This document shows, in pieces, positions 44,050 to 56,896 of a DNA stretch of 64,000 nt (its first letter is position 1; each line of letters opens with the position of its first letter). The translations under genes were made by a program, and so were the position numbers. The notes beneath the pieces were generated by a model that saw nothing but the letters and a program-made list of their open reading frames with translations, made no database searches and was not told the origin of the DNA. The DNA comes from Blasia pusilla (lineage: Eukaryota; Marchantiophyta; Marchantiopsida; Blasiales). The stretch covers positions 42,966,001-43,030,000 of the forward strand of contig CM114273.1 of NCBI GenBank assembly GCA_050084515.1, in the 5' to 3' direction.

Positions 44050-45509
44050 CTAGATTCCAGCCATAGTAGCCAACTTATGCTCCAGCTGCTCAATCCTGGC
44101 AGCCATAGCTGACTCTGTGGTAGTGGTAGGGATGGCCACCATAGGCTCTCCAACCACTGGTCCACCTCTACCACCCCTACCACCTCTACCACCTCGGCCT
44201 CTCGGAGCTACTCCACCACGGCCACGGCCTGATCTCAACTCTCGATGAAGATCAAAGCAACGCTCTCGAGGATGACCTGGTCTCCCGCAATGATCACACT
44301 GAGTTGGGGCCGACTGAGGCCCATCCTCCAAAGTCCGTCTCCCATCCTCTTGGGGACAAAACTTCCTAACATGATCACCTCCACATGTCCAACATGACTG
44401 TCCTTGCTGCGGGGCAACAAATGAAGGCAATGGTCTCTGCGCAAGTGTCCCTCTAGGACCTGACTTAGGTCGTGTGTACCCCCCACGACTCCCACTACAA
44501 CTACCACCACCACTACTACGAGACTCTGAGGTGGGCTGCTGAACACGAGAAGTAGTAGTTGTATCCCTACTGAATGTGGATGTCACCACTCTCTCCTTCA
44601 CCATGTTAAGCTCAATCTTCTTAGATAGAGCAAACACATGGGTCAATGTGGGTGAATCATCACTCATAAGAGTAGCATCACGTACCCTACGGCGCAAATC
44701 TCTGTCCAAGATCCCATACCAAAACAAGACTGCTGATCCTCAGTCACACCCTAGGTAACTGAAATCAAGCGTCGCATACGAGTGTATGCCTCACAAAGAC
44801 TCTCACCACTCTTTCGCTCAAATTCTTGAAGATTCCTCAACTTCTCCGTCTTCACTCCCTGATAGTTCTTCTTCAACTTCTTGAAGAACTCTGCAACCGG
44901 GCTGAACGATGGTGGGGCACTAGTACCTCCACTAGTACCCCCACTAGTACCTCCACTGGTACCCCCACTCCGGCTCGTACTCGTACCACTCAACGTCGGG
45001 CTGGCTGGCATAGTAGGAGCACTACTACCAATACCACCATGGGTGATAGACACATAGCCTGGAGACCAATATTGTCTCCATGCCTCAATCTCAGCAACAT
45101 GGTCCTTCCTAAACTCATGGTAATCATCCATGGATGGTCCTTCCAAGTGCTGAAACAACCCCTTCCAAGCCAAGAAGGGTGTAAACAACGTGGCGTTCCT
45201 CAACATCTGCATATCACACCACGTATCAAACTCCTGCATGAAGTCCTCCAACTCAATGGTGCCCACAGCACCCGAGTATCGTCGTGGGCCCTTCATGGCC
45301 CCATATCCACCGTCCATGTCCCAAATCAATGGAGCTGCAACACTCAATAACAACGTAGAAGACTCAGTGTTTGGAACACCCTCGTCCTCCTCTTCATCAA
45401 CCGTCGGAAGTGGAAAAGGTAGCCGATACCTAAATCCATTCCGTGTGAAACCACCACTGTCCGCACCACGGTCCCCAACCAGACCACCCGACAGCTCCGT
45501 GATGACCAA
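44050..45509 (-). pseudogene. Gag-like region with two zinc knuckles
   Basis: 45509-44751 is a 252-codon frame with a capsid-like block (YSGAVGTIELEDFMQEFDTW, LFQHLEGPSMDDYHEF, LRNLQEFERKSGESL) and four GGTS repeats. A TAG and a frameshift near 44750 separate it from 44727-44050, which has CWTCGGDHVRKFC and CDHCGRPGHPRERC zinc knuckles and a RGRGGRGGRGG tail. Gag binds RNA and assembles particles. Confidence 0.7.
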
Positions 45510-45550
45510 CGCCGATGCCGCACCACTACCAAATTACCACCACTAAGTAA

Positions 45551-45949
45551 CCAAGTGACGTCAATGTCGCTATACTATTCTAGCTCTACTAGCTATGGGT
45601 GTAGGCAACCTAACTTGTCATCACCACAACAAGCCTCCCACGGTCTACTCGTCATCCCTCCAGCCTCACTACCGGGAGCACACAGGAGTAACACTACTCT
45701 GGAAATCAGCGTCAACCCTAACAATGGGCGCGCAAGCAAGAAGCACCGATGGAGGGGATCCAAACACAGGAAGTCCAACGACAACCCTCCAATCGCAAAT
45801 GGAAATCAAGGTAACATAATCCACCAAACGTGGTGCCCCCTGAATCCACAAAACCCACCACACAATTCTAACGTAATAGCTACTCCGCCGCGGGTCGATG
45901 ACGTGCTAGTCAAACTCGCGGCACCTGAAAATATCACCTGCATGGAGAG
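45551..45949. other. Junction between two retrotransposons, no gene
   Basis: Lies between the first gag codons of the methyltransferase-bearing element and the cut integrase of the next element. It could hold a 5' LTR or leader of the former, but I could not find a convincing primer-binding site or LTR end. Confidence 0.35.
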
Positions 45950-48900
45950 GCTACACCGTACTATGCGATCAACTATCACAAGTAAAGCGTTGTTTCTCTC
46001 AAACTCCAGAAGACTTGTAATAAAATCCATACTCACACTTTGCAAGGGTCCTTCTACAATCGGCAAAGGGTGAAGTGAACCTTGTAATTTTTTCTTCTCA
46101 TAAGAAACTCTATTTTCTTGGCAAGTCACACAGGTCTTCACATACTAAGCAACATCCTCCTTCATGTTGGGCTAGAAGAACAACCAGCGTGGATTTCTCC
46201 CCTATATGTCTTGCCAAGGGTCAGTTTGATATTCTACCAACACCTTAGTTCATAGTTTGTCTTTGCCCACATAGATTGTGCTGTGCCTAAACCTAAGTAA
46301 ACCATGCCTCAAACTTATGTTGGACTCCTTCTCACCCTGCTTCAACTACCTTAGGTACTCGCTTGCTTGGATGTCCTTCATGTATTCTTCACCAATCCTT
46401 CTCTCCAGATCTATTATCTCAAGGAACATTGCTCTCAAGACTTGAGTCGTCAATCACATATACTCATCCTTGCGACTCAACGTATCTGGAATGACATTAT
46501 CATTCCCTCGCTTGTGGACTAGTTCCACATTCATCAACGCCAAGATATCATGCCATCGTAGGTTTTTTGATGTTACTTGATCTTGGGTCTCAAAATACTT
46601 GAGTGATATGTTATCTGTGAACACTCGAGTTCTGTGAAGTCCCAAATAGTGACGCCACTTCCTCAAGCAATGAACCAGCGTGAACAACTCTTTCTCATGA
46701 ATGAGCCATATGCGTTCGGTGTCGCTAAGTTTCTTGCTCTCGTACGTATAGGTCTTCCTTCCTGCAATTTTGAAATCACTAGCATTAGTATGCACCTCGA
46801 ATGGTTTGTCGAACTCCGATAGCTTTAGCAACGCCTCATGCGATACAATCTCCATCACTTGATTGAACGCCTCAATCACTTCTTGGGTCTATGTCGTGTT
46901 AGCAAACTTTGTGATCCAATCTGTCAGAGGTCTCACAATTCACAAAAATTTTCTCATGTAAGTCCGATAAAATTGAACCACTTCGATGAATCCCCTCATT
47001 CCCTTCACTGTAGAAGGCAATTTCCACTTGGCAATGGCTTTCACTTTATCCATATCCGAACTAACTCTATCTGCACTAACCACATAACCTAAGAACTTGA
47101 TCTTGCGTAGTTTGAATTCAATCTTTTCTACATTTGCGTACAACTTGTTCGCCCTAAGTTTTGACAACACCCCTCTTAAGTGTCAAGCATGCTCCTCTAG
47201 TGACTTCAAATATATCATCATGTCTTCACAGTAGATGATCACATACTCATCCATCTCTTTATGAAAGGTGGAGTTCATCAACGTGGTGAACGTTGGAGGT
47301 GCATTACACAAACCGAAGGGCACCACTACAAACTCAAACAAGCCATATCTCGTCCTACACGTAGTCTTCTCCACATCCGCTTCGGCTATCCGAATCTGGT
47401 AAAATCCTGACTTCAAGTCAGTTCTACTGATCGGATTTCTTAACCCTTGACATTCTATCAAAGAGATTACCAATCCTCAGAAGAGGGTAATTGTTCCTCA
47501 CTGCGCTGTCACTTTATGTAATGGTCGGTAATCAACACACAGCCTGAACTTCCCATCCTTCTTCTTCACAAAGAGAACTGACACTCCATAAGGTGACTTG
47601 CTAGTTCTGATGTAACCCCTTTTTAAGAGCTCACCTAATTTCTTTTTCAACACTGCAAGTTCCTCCTAATTCAATCTATATGGAGCCTTTGAAGGCGGTT
47701 GAGACCCGGATATGACCTCTATCTTATGATCAACTGCCCTATGTGGTGACAATTTAGTCGGAAGCTCCTTTGTCAAGACATCACCAAATTCCCTTACTAC
47801 TCTCTTGAGCAGTTTTGGGATTCTCCTCGAAGCTAAGTCGTGATCTCCATGTTTCTTGCTTGTAGCTTCATCTACTTATCTCATCAAGCAGAGAAAACCA
47901 TCTTCTATCTTGGTCAAACTCCTCTTAGTAATGACATTCACCAACTCCTTCTTCATAGGATTCTCACAAACCAGTCTCACCTACAACGACTTCCCTTTCA
48001 TGCGCTCAACCTCAATGGTCTTTGGCTCAACTCCACCTCACACGCAGCCAAGAATGTGTTCCCCAAGACTCCTTTGATTCCATCCATCTCACACAGAGTG
48101 AAATTGTCCTTCAACTCGAATACTCTATATCCAAAGGTTAGTCCCAAAACTAACTTTGAAGTCCCGTGAGACTTGCCTCCAGCAAAGCCTACCTAAATGG
48201 GTTTGTACGCCTTAGTGGTTGACAAACCCAGCTTCTTCACAATTCTCAGACTTAGAAAGGTGTGCAAAGCACCTATATCAATGAGAAACATCACATCACT
48301 ATCAGCGATCTTGGATCTTAGGTACACAAGATTGGGCATCCTCTTGGTGACTTGAAGAACTTTTTCACACCTCCTACCGACAAGTGCTTAACAACCTACG
48401 CAATCATACTCCAATTAATTACTAACTTTGGGCTTCAAGCATCCCTTAGTCATGTGCCTTGGCTCACCACAGTTGTAGCAAATCACTTTGGCGTTTGAAT
48501 TCCTTGACTTTGGATGTTACACTTCCATTGGCTTCGTGCTAAGTTCCACTTGTTTGGCTGCCAAGGTAAGGGACTTTGCTTAATGGCGCTCACCCCCACT
48601 CTAGGCCCTATTGGATGCCCCTTTTTTTTTTGGTATCTTTGAAAAACCTTTATGCTCGAAGGGTTGTTGGACTTGGATCTCGTTGTCCCCTATCCGCTCC
48701 TCCAACTTGAAAGATTCTACGCATGTTTTCAGTAACTCCAAAATTCTAAAGAGGGCCTTTTCTTTGCTTGGCTTAAGTCCACTAAAGAAGATGACCTTCT
48801 TGGTGAACTCATCTATCTTAGGAAGCGAGTTCAATTTTGCACTGAACTTCTGCACATAAGCGGTAAGGGACCCACTCTACCGCAAACGCACGAACTCTAC

Positions 48901-49576
48901 ACCATCTTGGAACTCTTGGTCCTTTGGAGTAAATCGGTCGCCAATTAACACCTTGAACTCATCCCAACTTAGAGATGATCCATAGGCTAGATGTTCTTTT
49001 TGATGAGCTGTCCACCACTGAAGTGCATGATCCTTGAGGAACGTGAGTTATGTGACCGCCACGGTCAACTTGTCTTGCTCCACTAGTTGCCCTTTGCGCC
49101 TTGAAGTATAGTTCCAACTCCATAATTAAGGAACTCGTTCACTTTTGAAGATCGCCCCATTCTCGTGAATGACGTTGGCAGATTCGTCTTACATAGCTTC
49201 TTTCCAGAACTAGAAGCTTTGTCTAAGTAAATTAAAGCTCGGTGATCCGCTTATTTTTCTGGGTCGTCTGCTTGGAAGGATTTGCATCCTAGACATGCTT
49301 GTGACTAGAGCTTGGCCTCTCGGGACTCACCATCTCTTCCTCTGGCTCTTGATCAGGCATTGGTTCGTCTATCGGCTTTTTTCACTTGACTCGACGCTTC
49401 TCTGGTTCTTTGCCCTCGGTAGCCATCCTCAAGCGGTCATCTACCGACATCTCCTTCTTGTCTCTTGAGTCCCTCCCCTAGCGTTTAGGTCTCATTACTA
49501 CCTTGAGTTCTCCCCAAGGGTCTTGTTGCTCCAACAACCTCAAGTTCACGCTCAGAAAGGATTTGCTCTAATACCA
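45950..49576 (-). mobile_element. Second Ty3/gypsy element, decayed
   Basis: Minus strand: primer-binding site TGGTATTAGAGCA (49576-49564), gag remnants (48855-48601, NSLPKIDEFTKKVIFF), zinc knuckle CYNCGEPRHMTKGC (48480-48439), protease VMFLIDIGALHTF (about 48290), reverse transcriptase ([19 protein letters not shown] from about 47670; RTDLKSGFYQIRI; a degenerate YCED in place of YxDD), RNase H and linker (46879-46454, HYLGLHRTRVFTDNISLKY), integrase (CVTCQENRVSYEKK, VSMDFITSL). It is cut in the integrase near 45950. Many stops. Sequence beyond 49578 should be its 5' LTR. Confidence 0.75.
49564..49576 (-). other. Primer-binding site (initiator-Met tRNA type)
   Basis: TGGTATTAGAGCA on the minus strand differs at one position from TGGTATCAGAGC, the common plant site. 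The preceding bases TATGACA-CG look like an LTR end in CA plus two bases. Confidence 0.7.
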
Positions 49577-49578
49577 CG

Positions 49579-51476
49579 TGTCATACGTCTACTCCCTTGA
49601 ACATTAATGTCTAGCTAGTGTTGTGGAAGCGTACGTTCATTAGGAAACCCTCTCATTGTTGATATGCACCAAAATCACACTCACGTTTTTCTGATGTGGG
49701 TCAATCAACATTCCTACCCACTGAGCTCTCAACTCGGTACCTAAACAAGTCCGTTTTTGTGCAACGATGTTGAGCATGCCTTTGTAGTGACAATTGATAA
49801 GTGTCAAGGTGAAGCATTAGAGAAACTGGGTATTTCTTTGCCAAATCCTCTATTTCATATGGACAATTATATGTGGCCTTATCTAAAATAGGTTTTAAGA
49901 ATTTTATTAATATGATGGTTAATAGCCAAACTCTAACAAAAGTTGATGTTTACATTAGAAGCAATGCATATTACGAAGTGTTCTATTAAAATAAATTAAA
50001 GGATATAAAATTTAATTTTGCATATTAAATTTTATTATAAAAATATTCTATATCTATTATGAATTAGTTTTTTATAATTAAAAATTAGAAAAACTCAAAA
50101 TTAGAAGGAAGTGTTTCTTATTATGCTTTAATAAGGGAACACAATGATAACATGGATACGAGAGACCCCACCATGTATAGGTGTTCGAGATTTTTTATAT
50201 ATTATTGCATAATAAGAAAATTTAAAATTAGTATTATACCAATAAAGTTTTGCATCGGACTGATAACTAGTTAGCATGCCCGTGCTTGCACACGAAAATG
50301 ATTTTTCTAAAAATTTAAAATTATTTTTAATTTTTATTTTTCATTTTTTTAAATCTTAAAAGAGTAGAAAAATTTCACCCTTAAATAATACCCAACTCCC
50401 CTAAATAATGTCACTCCTCCATAAAATAAGGGTAGGTATTGTTCAAGATTTTATGGAGGAGTGAAATCACCAAAATAACATTCATTAACTAATTTTTAGT
50501 TAATTTTAATTAATGAAATCATTTCCTTTTTTCCATTCAAATTCATTTTCCTTTCCCAAAATATCATGGTTGCACATGGACAAAGTCCGTGTTTGAGGAT
50601 TTATGTTTGTCGTATGGACAAAGATATCTGTGCGAGCCCATGTATATGAGGCCCGCACCCGAGCCCACCCCAAAGCCCGTTGGGTAGACTTGGGTTGACG
50701 GAGCCCGTATGAGACCCGCAACCAGGCTTGTAGAGCGGGCTTGGCCCCCATTGGCCAGGCTGAGGCGCGCGCAAGGCCTGCTTGTACAGGCTTGCACCTT
50801 GCATGACGGGCCTTGATCGAAGACATGTCCGTTTCCTTGCAACCTTGCAAAATATCATATGTAAATTAACATGATTATTTTTTAAAATAATCACATTATT
50901 CATTTCAATATTTAAATTTAACTTTTATGAAATTTTAGAAGAGTAATAACACTCTACTCTTCTAAGTAATTCCACTACTCAATCAAAATTTACTTATACT
51001 CCAATCCCCTAAATATTTGTACCCTTCCATAAAATTTAAAGAAAATCTATTCCTCCATTAAAAGTCATTTTCTTTTCCCATCAAATATGAATATAGGCAC
51101 AAATTGTAATTTTCTGTTATTTATCATAATTATCCCATCTTATTATCACTTAGAACGGCCCATTATAATATTTATTAATTAAATTAGGAATTAATTGATA
51201 CAAAAACTTTTCTTTTCCATTCAAATCCTTTCTCTTTACTCATCTATTTCTACCCATCTAATAATAGTCTACCAGTATTATAAAAGTCAAACAAGAAAAT
51301 GTAAACATGTTCCTACTATTTTGTCCTACTATCTTGTTGTATTCTAATACAACTCAATTTTCAAGAATTGAAGTCATGCGTTTCAATTCACCAAAATTTC
51401 TTACTTCATCGATATTTCATTCATGCATGAGGCCCCGGGGCTCTCTATGCCCCCTCCTTCGTATCTCTTATGGGTT
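49579..51476. other. 5' LTR remnant, then gene-free AT-rich sequence
   Basis: The first few hundred bases are probably the LTR of the element above (its far end is not identified). From about 49900 the sequence is AT-rich with no coding frame of interest, apart from a GC-rich patch at 50580-50840. Confidence 0.4.
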
Positions 51477-51555
51477 TTCCATCAAGAAGTTTATCCCTAA
51501 GTTTATCTTCTTCCTTTCACTCAACATATTCATTCCATCAAGAAGTTTATCCCTA
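51477..51555 (+). repeat. 23-bp direct repeat beside the arm-2 edge
   Basis: TTCCATCAAGAAGTTTATCC (plus CTA) occurs at 51477 and again at 51533, 56 bp apart, ending five bases before the inverted-repeat edge at 51561. No counterpart exists beside arm 1. Confidence 0.85.
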
Positions 51556-54107
51556 TAAGAGATCCTCACCTTCTCGGACTCGTGGCGACACCCAGAGTAT
51601 TATTACTCCGGTGACTGACGAGCAGTCCAGTGCAGTCACGGCATTTCGCGATCGATTCATGACGATGTCTCGCAACAGTGGGGTGTTGGTGGAGACAATC
51701 GTCTTGTGGTGGTGCTGGGCTGCCCAGTACTCAGAGGGAACTGCTCTTCCAGTGGTGATTTGCAGCCAAGGGAATGAATCGTGCCTGATTAACAGAGCGT
51801 ACGGAGTGTGGGAAGATCGCAAAGACTGCAAGGCCGCGAAGGTGGTGTACCCAACCACGGAGGAAGAGGTAGTGACGGCTGTGGCGGAGGCGGTGAAGGC
51901 CGGGCAGAAAGTGAGAGTGATCAGCAAAGGCAGCCACTGCATACAAAAGCTCGTGTGTCCAGGTGGCCAAGCGGGATTGTCCATCAGCACGAGGGATTAC
52001 AATAGCAAAATCGTTGTAGATGAAGTGCTCAACACGGCCACTGTGGATGCAGGCGTTCAGCTCAAGCAGTTCGTCGACACCATAGCCTCCAAAGGCCTGG
52101 CCTTCCCTCACTCCCCATATTGGGATGGGTTATCCATCTCCGGAATCTTAGGTACGGGAGCGCATGGGAGCTCCATATGGGGGAAAGGAAGCGCTGTTTT
52201 CGAGTACATCAAAGAAATGCGTCTTGTTGTGCCTGCTTCGGCTGCGGAGGGATACGCCCGCGTCATCACGTTGATGAACGGCGATGAAGATTTGAATGCA
52301 GCTAAAGTTTCTCTCGGTGTGCTGGGTGTCATATCAACTGTGACTCTGCAATTGCAGCCTCTGTTCAAAAGAACGGTGTCTTTCGTGCAACTGGATGACA
52401 CTAACCTGGAAACGAAAATATTAACAAACGCGCAGCAAAACGAGTTCGGGGACGTCAGCTGGTTTCCTGCACTGAAAACCGCCGTGTACAGGCTCGACAA
52501 TCGCGTGAGTGTTTCGAGTCCGGGGAATGGGATCAACAACTTCGTTGGCTTCGCTCCTCAAGCAATTTCTGTCTTGGAGATCAGCAGAGATCTTGGTACG
52601 TGCACCTCCTCCTCCTTCATCTTCTTCTTCCTCCCTTTGGTTTGGCAATGGAGACCTTTCGGATTTTAGTTTATTGTATTCGGAGATAGTACAAAGTATA
52701 TAGTGGCTGCAAGTGAAAACCTCTCCTAGTTTCCCTTTGGTTTGGTGAATGGATATGCTGCGCTCGACATCTCCTCTTCCCATCTCAGATCTGAGAATGT
52801 TGTTACTCAAATGTAACTGCTGGCCCTCAAAATATCCAGTGCATTCGCCTGAATCTACCGACGATCTCCCTCGCTCCAGTGCGATGATCGCTTCCGGCGT
52901 GCACCGCACCGACCGAGGCCATCGCTCGTTGTCCACTGGCGTCCGATCCGCTTGCCCGCCATGACCGCTTCCCAGGAGCGGTTGCGGAAACTCTGCAATG
53001 AAATTCTGAGCGAAACTCCGACTCCTTCCGAATCCCCGCAGTCGACGGTGCGAGTACGTGATCGTTGTTGTGCGCGGGATAGTCCCACACAATTTGCTTC
53101 CATGGAGATGACCTCGAGTGACGTCCATGTATCAGTCAGTCTACACATGAAAACCTCCGCCGCTCAGCCTTACCGGTTCGGTCTTCACGCGTTCAAGGAC
53201 TAATCCGAGCTTCACCAAGTTGATCCGATAATATTTCCGTTTCCACAGTTTCCCGTCTCCGTTTCCACAATTTCCCGTAGTGTTGTATTACTTCTATAGG
53301 TTGTTTTCTTATCATTTTGGTGTTGCATGTCTGCATGTTGCGAGAAGATATCAAAACGGACCTTTTGCATAAGCGTCTTGCAGTTAGACTAGTTTCAAGA
53401 CTTTTTGCACTTCGTTTCCGGTTGGGTGACACGTAAGAGGTTTTTTTTGGGTTTTTCTTTCTCCCACCTTCAACTTCGTATTCTTACAGGCATACATTGG
53501 GGAAAAAACTCTAGTACCATAATTCTAAGAGTTGTTAACATGAGGAAAGGACATACGAATTCTGTTTCTGGCCTAACTTTGTCATGGTCCCTTTTTATTA
53601 GTGGGACGTAGTGGAACTAGTTTTGGAGATTCATTCCGGTTCCAGTTTCGACACTTACTAGTTAAAAAAAACAAATCTTCTACCAGAATCCATAGGTAAG
53701 AAAATCTTGAAAAGTTCTTTGTAGTACTCGAGTGTTCTCTCCCTTTCAAATCTATCAGATGACCAATCGTCCGTCTCCCGTCGTCTCAACGTGATCTGAT
53801 CTGCCCTTACGGCCCATGGAACTAGTGCCAGGTCCATCGAAGCACTAGCCGGCTAAATATAGATACCTTCCGGCGACACGTAATGAGGGCCATTGCACGA
53901 TTAATCCTGAACGTGCGTGTATCGCAATTGGTCGTTAACTGGTCTATACATGGCAGTTCGTGAATCCGAATTAATTGGGAGGGCATGGGTCAGCGTAACT
54001 TAGTGATGGTGGCGGATAATAGTTGGTAGGGGTGAAACTAAAGTCAGGAGTAATTCCTAATTCGTTTTGTAGTGAAATTTAATAAGGTCTTCAGTCAACC
54101 TGAGCCG

Positions 54108-54165
54108 ATAATAATACGATGATACGATTAGCCAACGTTGGCTAATGGTATCATCGTATTATTAT
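54108..54165. repeat. Hairpin H5, arm 2 copy
   Basis: Counterpart of 26694-26751; loopless 58-bp palindrome with the same single mismatch. Confidence 0.9.
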
Positions 54166-54322
54166 GCACAGATTACTTCTATTTTTTAAATATTTTGGTG
54201 GAAGAGTTAAATTTTTTAATCTCACTTTTATTTTGGAGGTAAAATGAAAAATACTTTGGAAAAAAAGTAGAAAAGACAATAATGGAGGAGTGTAAATGAT
54301 CATTATAATTCAGAAGCACATG

Positions 54323-54361
54323 ACCAAGCACACGGGATGTTTATCATCCCGTGTGCTTGGT
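54323..54361. repeat. Hairpin H4, arm 2 copy
   Basis: Counterpart of 26498-26536, stem unchanged. Confidence 0.9.
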
Positions 54362-55381
54362 TTACATTAGCGTTGGAGGAGGAGATGACCATTGCTCTCT
54401 AGAGCTTTGGTGGTAAGCCTTGCCAATAATTTCAAAGCTTGACATCTTTCTTCAACCAAATTGAGTTAGGCTAGACATGGGTTGACTGAAGTAAATAATA
54501 CGTACTTGGAAAAGGAATCAGATATGGAGGACGGGAGGAACTACCATAGCCTCCATTATCTATATTATTATGCTTTCTTATTTGTCACGGGATAATAACA
54601 AGAAAAAAAAAGAATTTGTGTGTCGCATCCCTTCACCAACTTTTCAACCACTTTTTTATTTCCCTTTCTAGTCTAGTTTCATTCGGAAACCTCTAAGGTC
54701 ACACATATAAAACTGTCATTCATAAAACTACATCCTCCCGTTAATCCATAGGTTTTCTTGATGTGAACTCCTCTTACTCTTATACATGTCCGGACCACCG
54801 ATGAAATGAACACACCGCAACATAGTAGGTCACGAGCTTCATTCGTGTATGAAGCGCGCAATTACAAATGTAGTTGAAAACCTTATCTTTTGAACTTTGG
54901 GTGACGTGTCATGCTTCGGTGACTTGTCAGGCTATGGGAGAGTAGTTATGTCATTTTGAGATGCGGAGCCGCGGAGATCATTCATGTCACCTAGATTTTG
55001 TGAAAAACAAAAACGTAAGGAGGGTCCACCAATGGAGACTGTGTACGTGGAGAGATTAAGTGCGAACGACACAGCCAATTATAGTTTCTCAATAGAAAGA
55101 AAGAACGAGTACTCTGGGAAGCGCGGTGTCCACGTGGATCCAAAGCCAAGGACTCGGTGGACTTAGGCATATGTGAAGTCTGCGCTCTCCCGCCGGCAAC
55201 TGACTCAGAAGGAACTGCAAAAACGCAGACGAACGCGAGAGTGTGGGCCAGTTTCCCCGTCTTTCCGCATGGAAAGAATCTTTAACCGGGAAAGCATTTG
55301 TACGTTCTTTCCTTTTGTGTGTCAAACGAGATTTTTCACTCGTTTTTTACGATTGTGTTTATCATTTCCAATCGAGAAATG

Positions 55382-55479
55382 AATTGACAACGGGTTTCAA
55401 TACTAAAGACCCATTTAATAGTAACCATACGCCAATACTAAAGACCCACTTAATAGCAACCATACGCCAATACTAAAGA
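55382..55479. repeat. 35-bp tandem repeat, arm 2 copy
   Basis: Counterpart of 25282-25379, same number of units. Confidence 0.85.
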
Positions 55480-56840
55480 CCCACTTAATAGCAATGTTGC
55501 TTCCGGATATTGTCACTGCTGTTATTTTGATTGTTAGTGGGAACGCCCCTTCTTTTTCCTCCGGGCCGATTTCGGCCCGTTGTGATTTTGGTCGTTAGTG
55601 GGTTACCCTCTCTTTTTCCTTTGGCCCGGTTTTTTTCTCTATATACCCCTCATTTGTATCCTATTTTCAATTTATTGTTACATTTCCTTTCATGTGATTG
55701 GTAGGGGAGGCCCCTTCTTTCTCCTCGGGGGCCTCTTCCGGCCTCTTTGTATCGTGATGGGTTTCCCATCCTTTTTCTACATATATATTTTATTTGTGAC
55801 TCTCGGGTGATCGCAGAAGAAACGGACGAGAATCTGCGGTCTTCGGCGGCCAAGTGCGTGACAGCCCTCGCACAGCTTACAGCATTGTCGGCCGTGGGTT
55901 ATGGCTGGACCAATGACGGAGTTTTCTTCGAAGGCTATCCTATCACGGGCTTCCAAAACTCCCCTCCAAACGAGGGAGCTGCCAGGACGCGTCGTACGAA
56001 GCGGGATTCGTCTGCGCCTGGGATCCCCGCGGAAAAGGGGAGTTCTTCTATCAGACCACTTTCACCGTCTCCTTCTCCCGTATCGGCGAGTTCATTCTCG
56101 ATATCAAAGCTCTTGTGGCGGCCAGGCCCTCGGCCCTTTGCGGACTCGGGCTGTACAACGGGATCCTCATGCGCTATGTGAAGAAATCGAGCGGTGCGTA
56201 CCTGGGAGAAACCGATGACGGCGTGTCCATGGATTTCACCTACTTCCGCAGTTCAGATGCCCAAACACCGCGCGTCGACGAGGACGTGCTGGAGGAGATC
56301 GAGCAGATGATTCTCTTCAAATACCACGGCAAGCCGCACTGGGGCAAGAATCGTCGCGTGGGATTCCTCACCATTCCCACTTTATTCGTGGACCTGCCCA
56401 AATTTCTCCAGGTCAAGAACCGCCTCGATCCACAGGGCCTCTTTTCCAACGAGTGGACCGATGCTGTGCTCAATGTGAACGGCGCAGCCGCCACTCTCCA
56501 GATTTTCCAGCCCTTCTGTGCACTAGAGGGCCTCTGTATATGCACACAAGATATTCACTGCGCGCCCCAATCTGGCTACTTCTGCCGACCCGGGCTAGTC
56601 TACAAAGAGGCTCGAGTCTGCCGCCATATATTGCTGCTATAGGAGCCTGAGAGCGGAGATACGGGAGTCATCGCTGTTTTGAACTTCATGGGACGGCACT
56701 CTCTTCTTTGGGAAGTCAAGAGCGGATATGTTCCATGCGGAGCCAATATTGTGGGAGGATTACCCCCATGTAGACACGTGGTGTGAAATATGTACTTCCC
56801 TACACACGTGTCACTATGACGGGTAGTGTAGGGGATGAAC

Positions 56841-56896
56841 GGTAAGCTATTAGTATAAGCTAGCAGTAAGCTGCTAGTTTATACTAGCTTCTTACC
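56841..56896. repeat. Hairpin H3, arm 2 copy
   Basis: Counterpart of 23866-23921. Confidence 0.75.

Larger units (their letters stand above)
39444..45550 (-). mobile_element. Ty3/gypsy-like retrotransposon with a C5-DNA-methyltransferase domain
   Basis: Minus-strand order gag, zinc knuckles, aspartic protease, C5-methyltransferase, reverse transcriptase, RNase H, integrase zinc domain. The integrase is cut at 39444 against E3, and the 5' side (45550-45950) merges into sequence without a clear LTR, so the element is truncated at its 3' end and of uncertain 5' end. The methyltransferase lies between protease and reverse transcriptase. All domains lie in one orientation and abut closely, which supports a single element and not chance neighbours. 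Confidence 0.8.
51659..56642 (+). pseudogene. L-gulonolactone-oxidase-like gene, arm 2 copy (exon 2 frameshifted)
   Basis: Exon 1 51659-52595 and exon 2 55817-56642, same splice sites as arm 1. Exon 1 differs from arm 1 by a single residue near the start (VETIVL for VATIVL). Exon 2 has a net loss of one base near 55962-55975 (one C gained, two bases lost), which shifts the frame after GFQNS. The downstream frame is otherwise intact and, unlike arm 1, keeps the full Cys-rich tail ([29 protein letters not shown]), which is conserved in plant gulonolactone oxidases. So this copy has the true C-terminus but a break in the middle. Confidence 0.75.

Noticed and set aside
44921-44971. Trinucleotide-like GGTACTAGT repeats as a separate microsatellite
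   Set aside because: They encode in-frame GGTS repeats of the retrotransposon gag region, so they are part of that gene.
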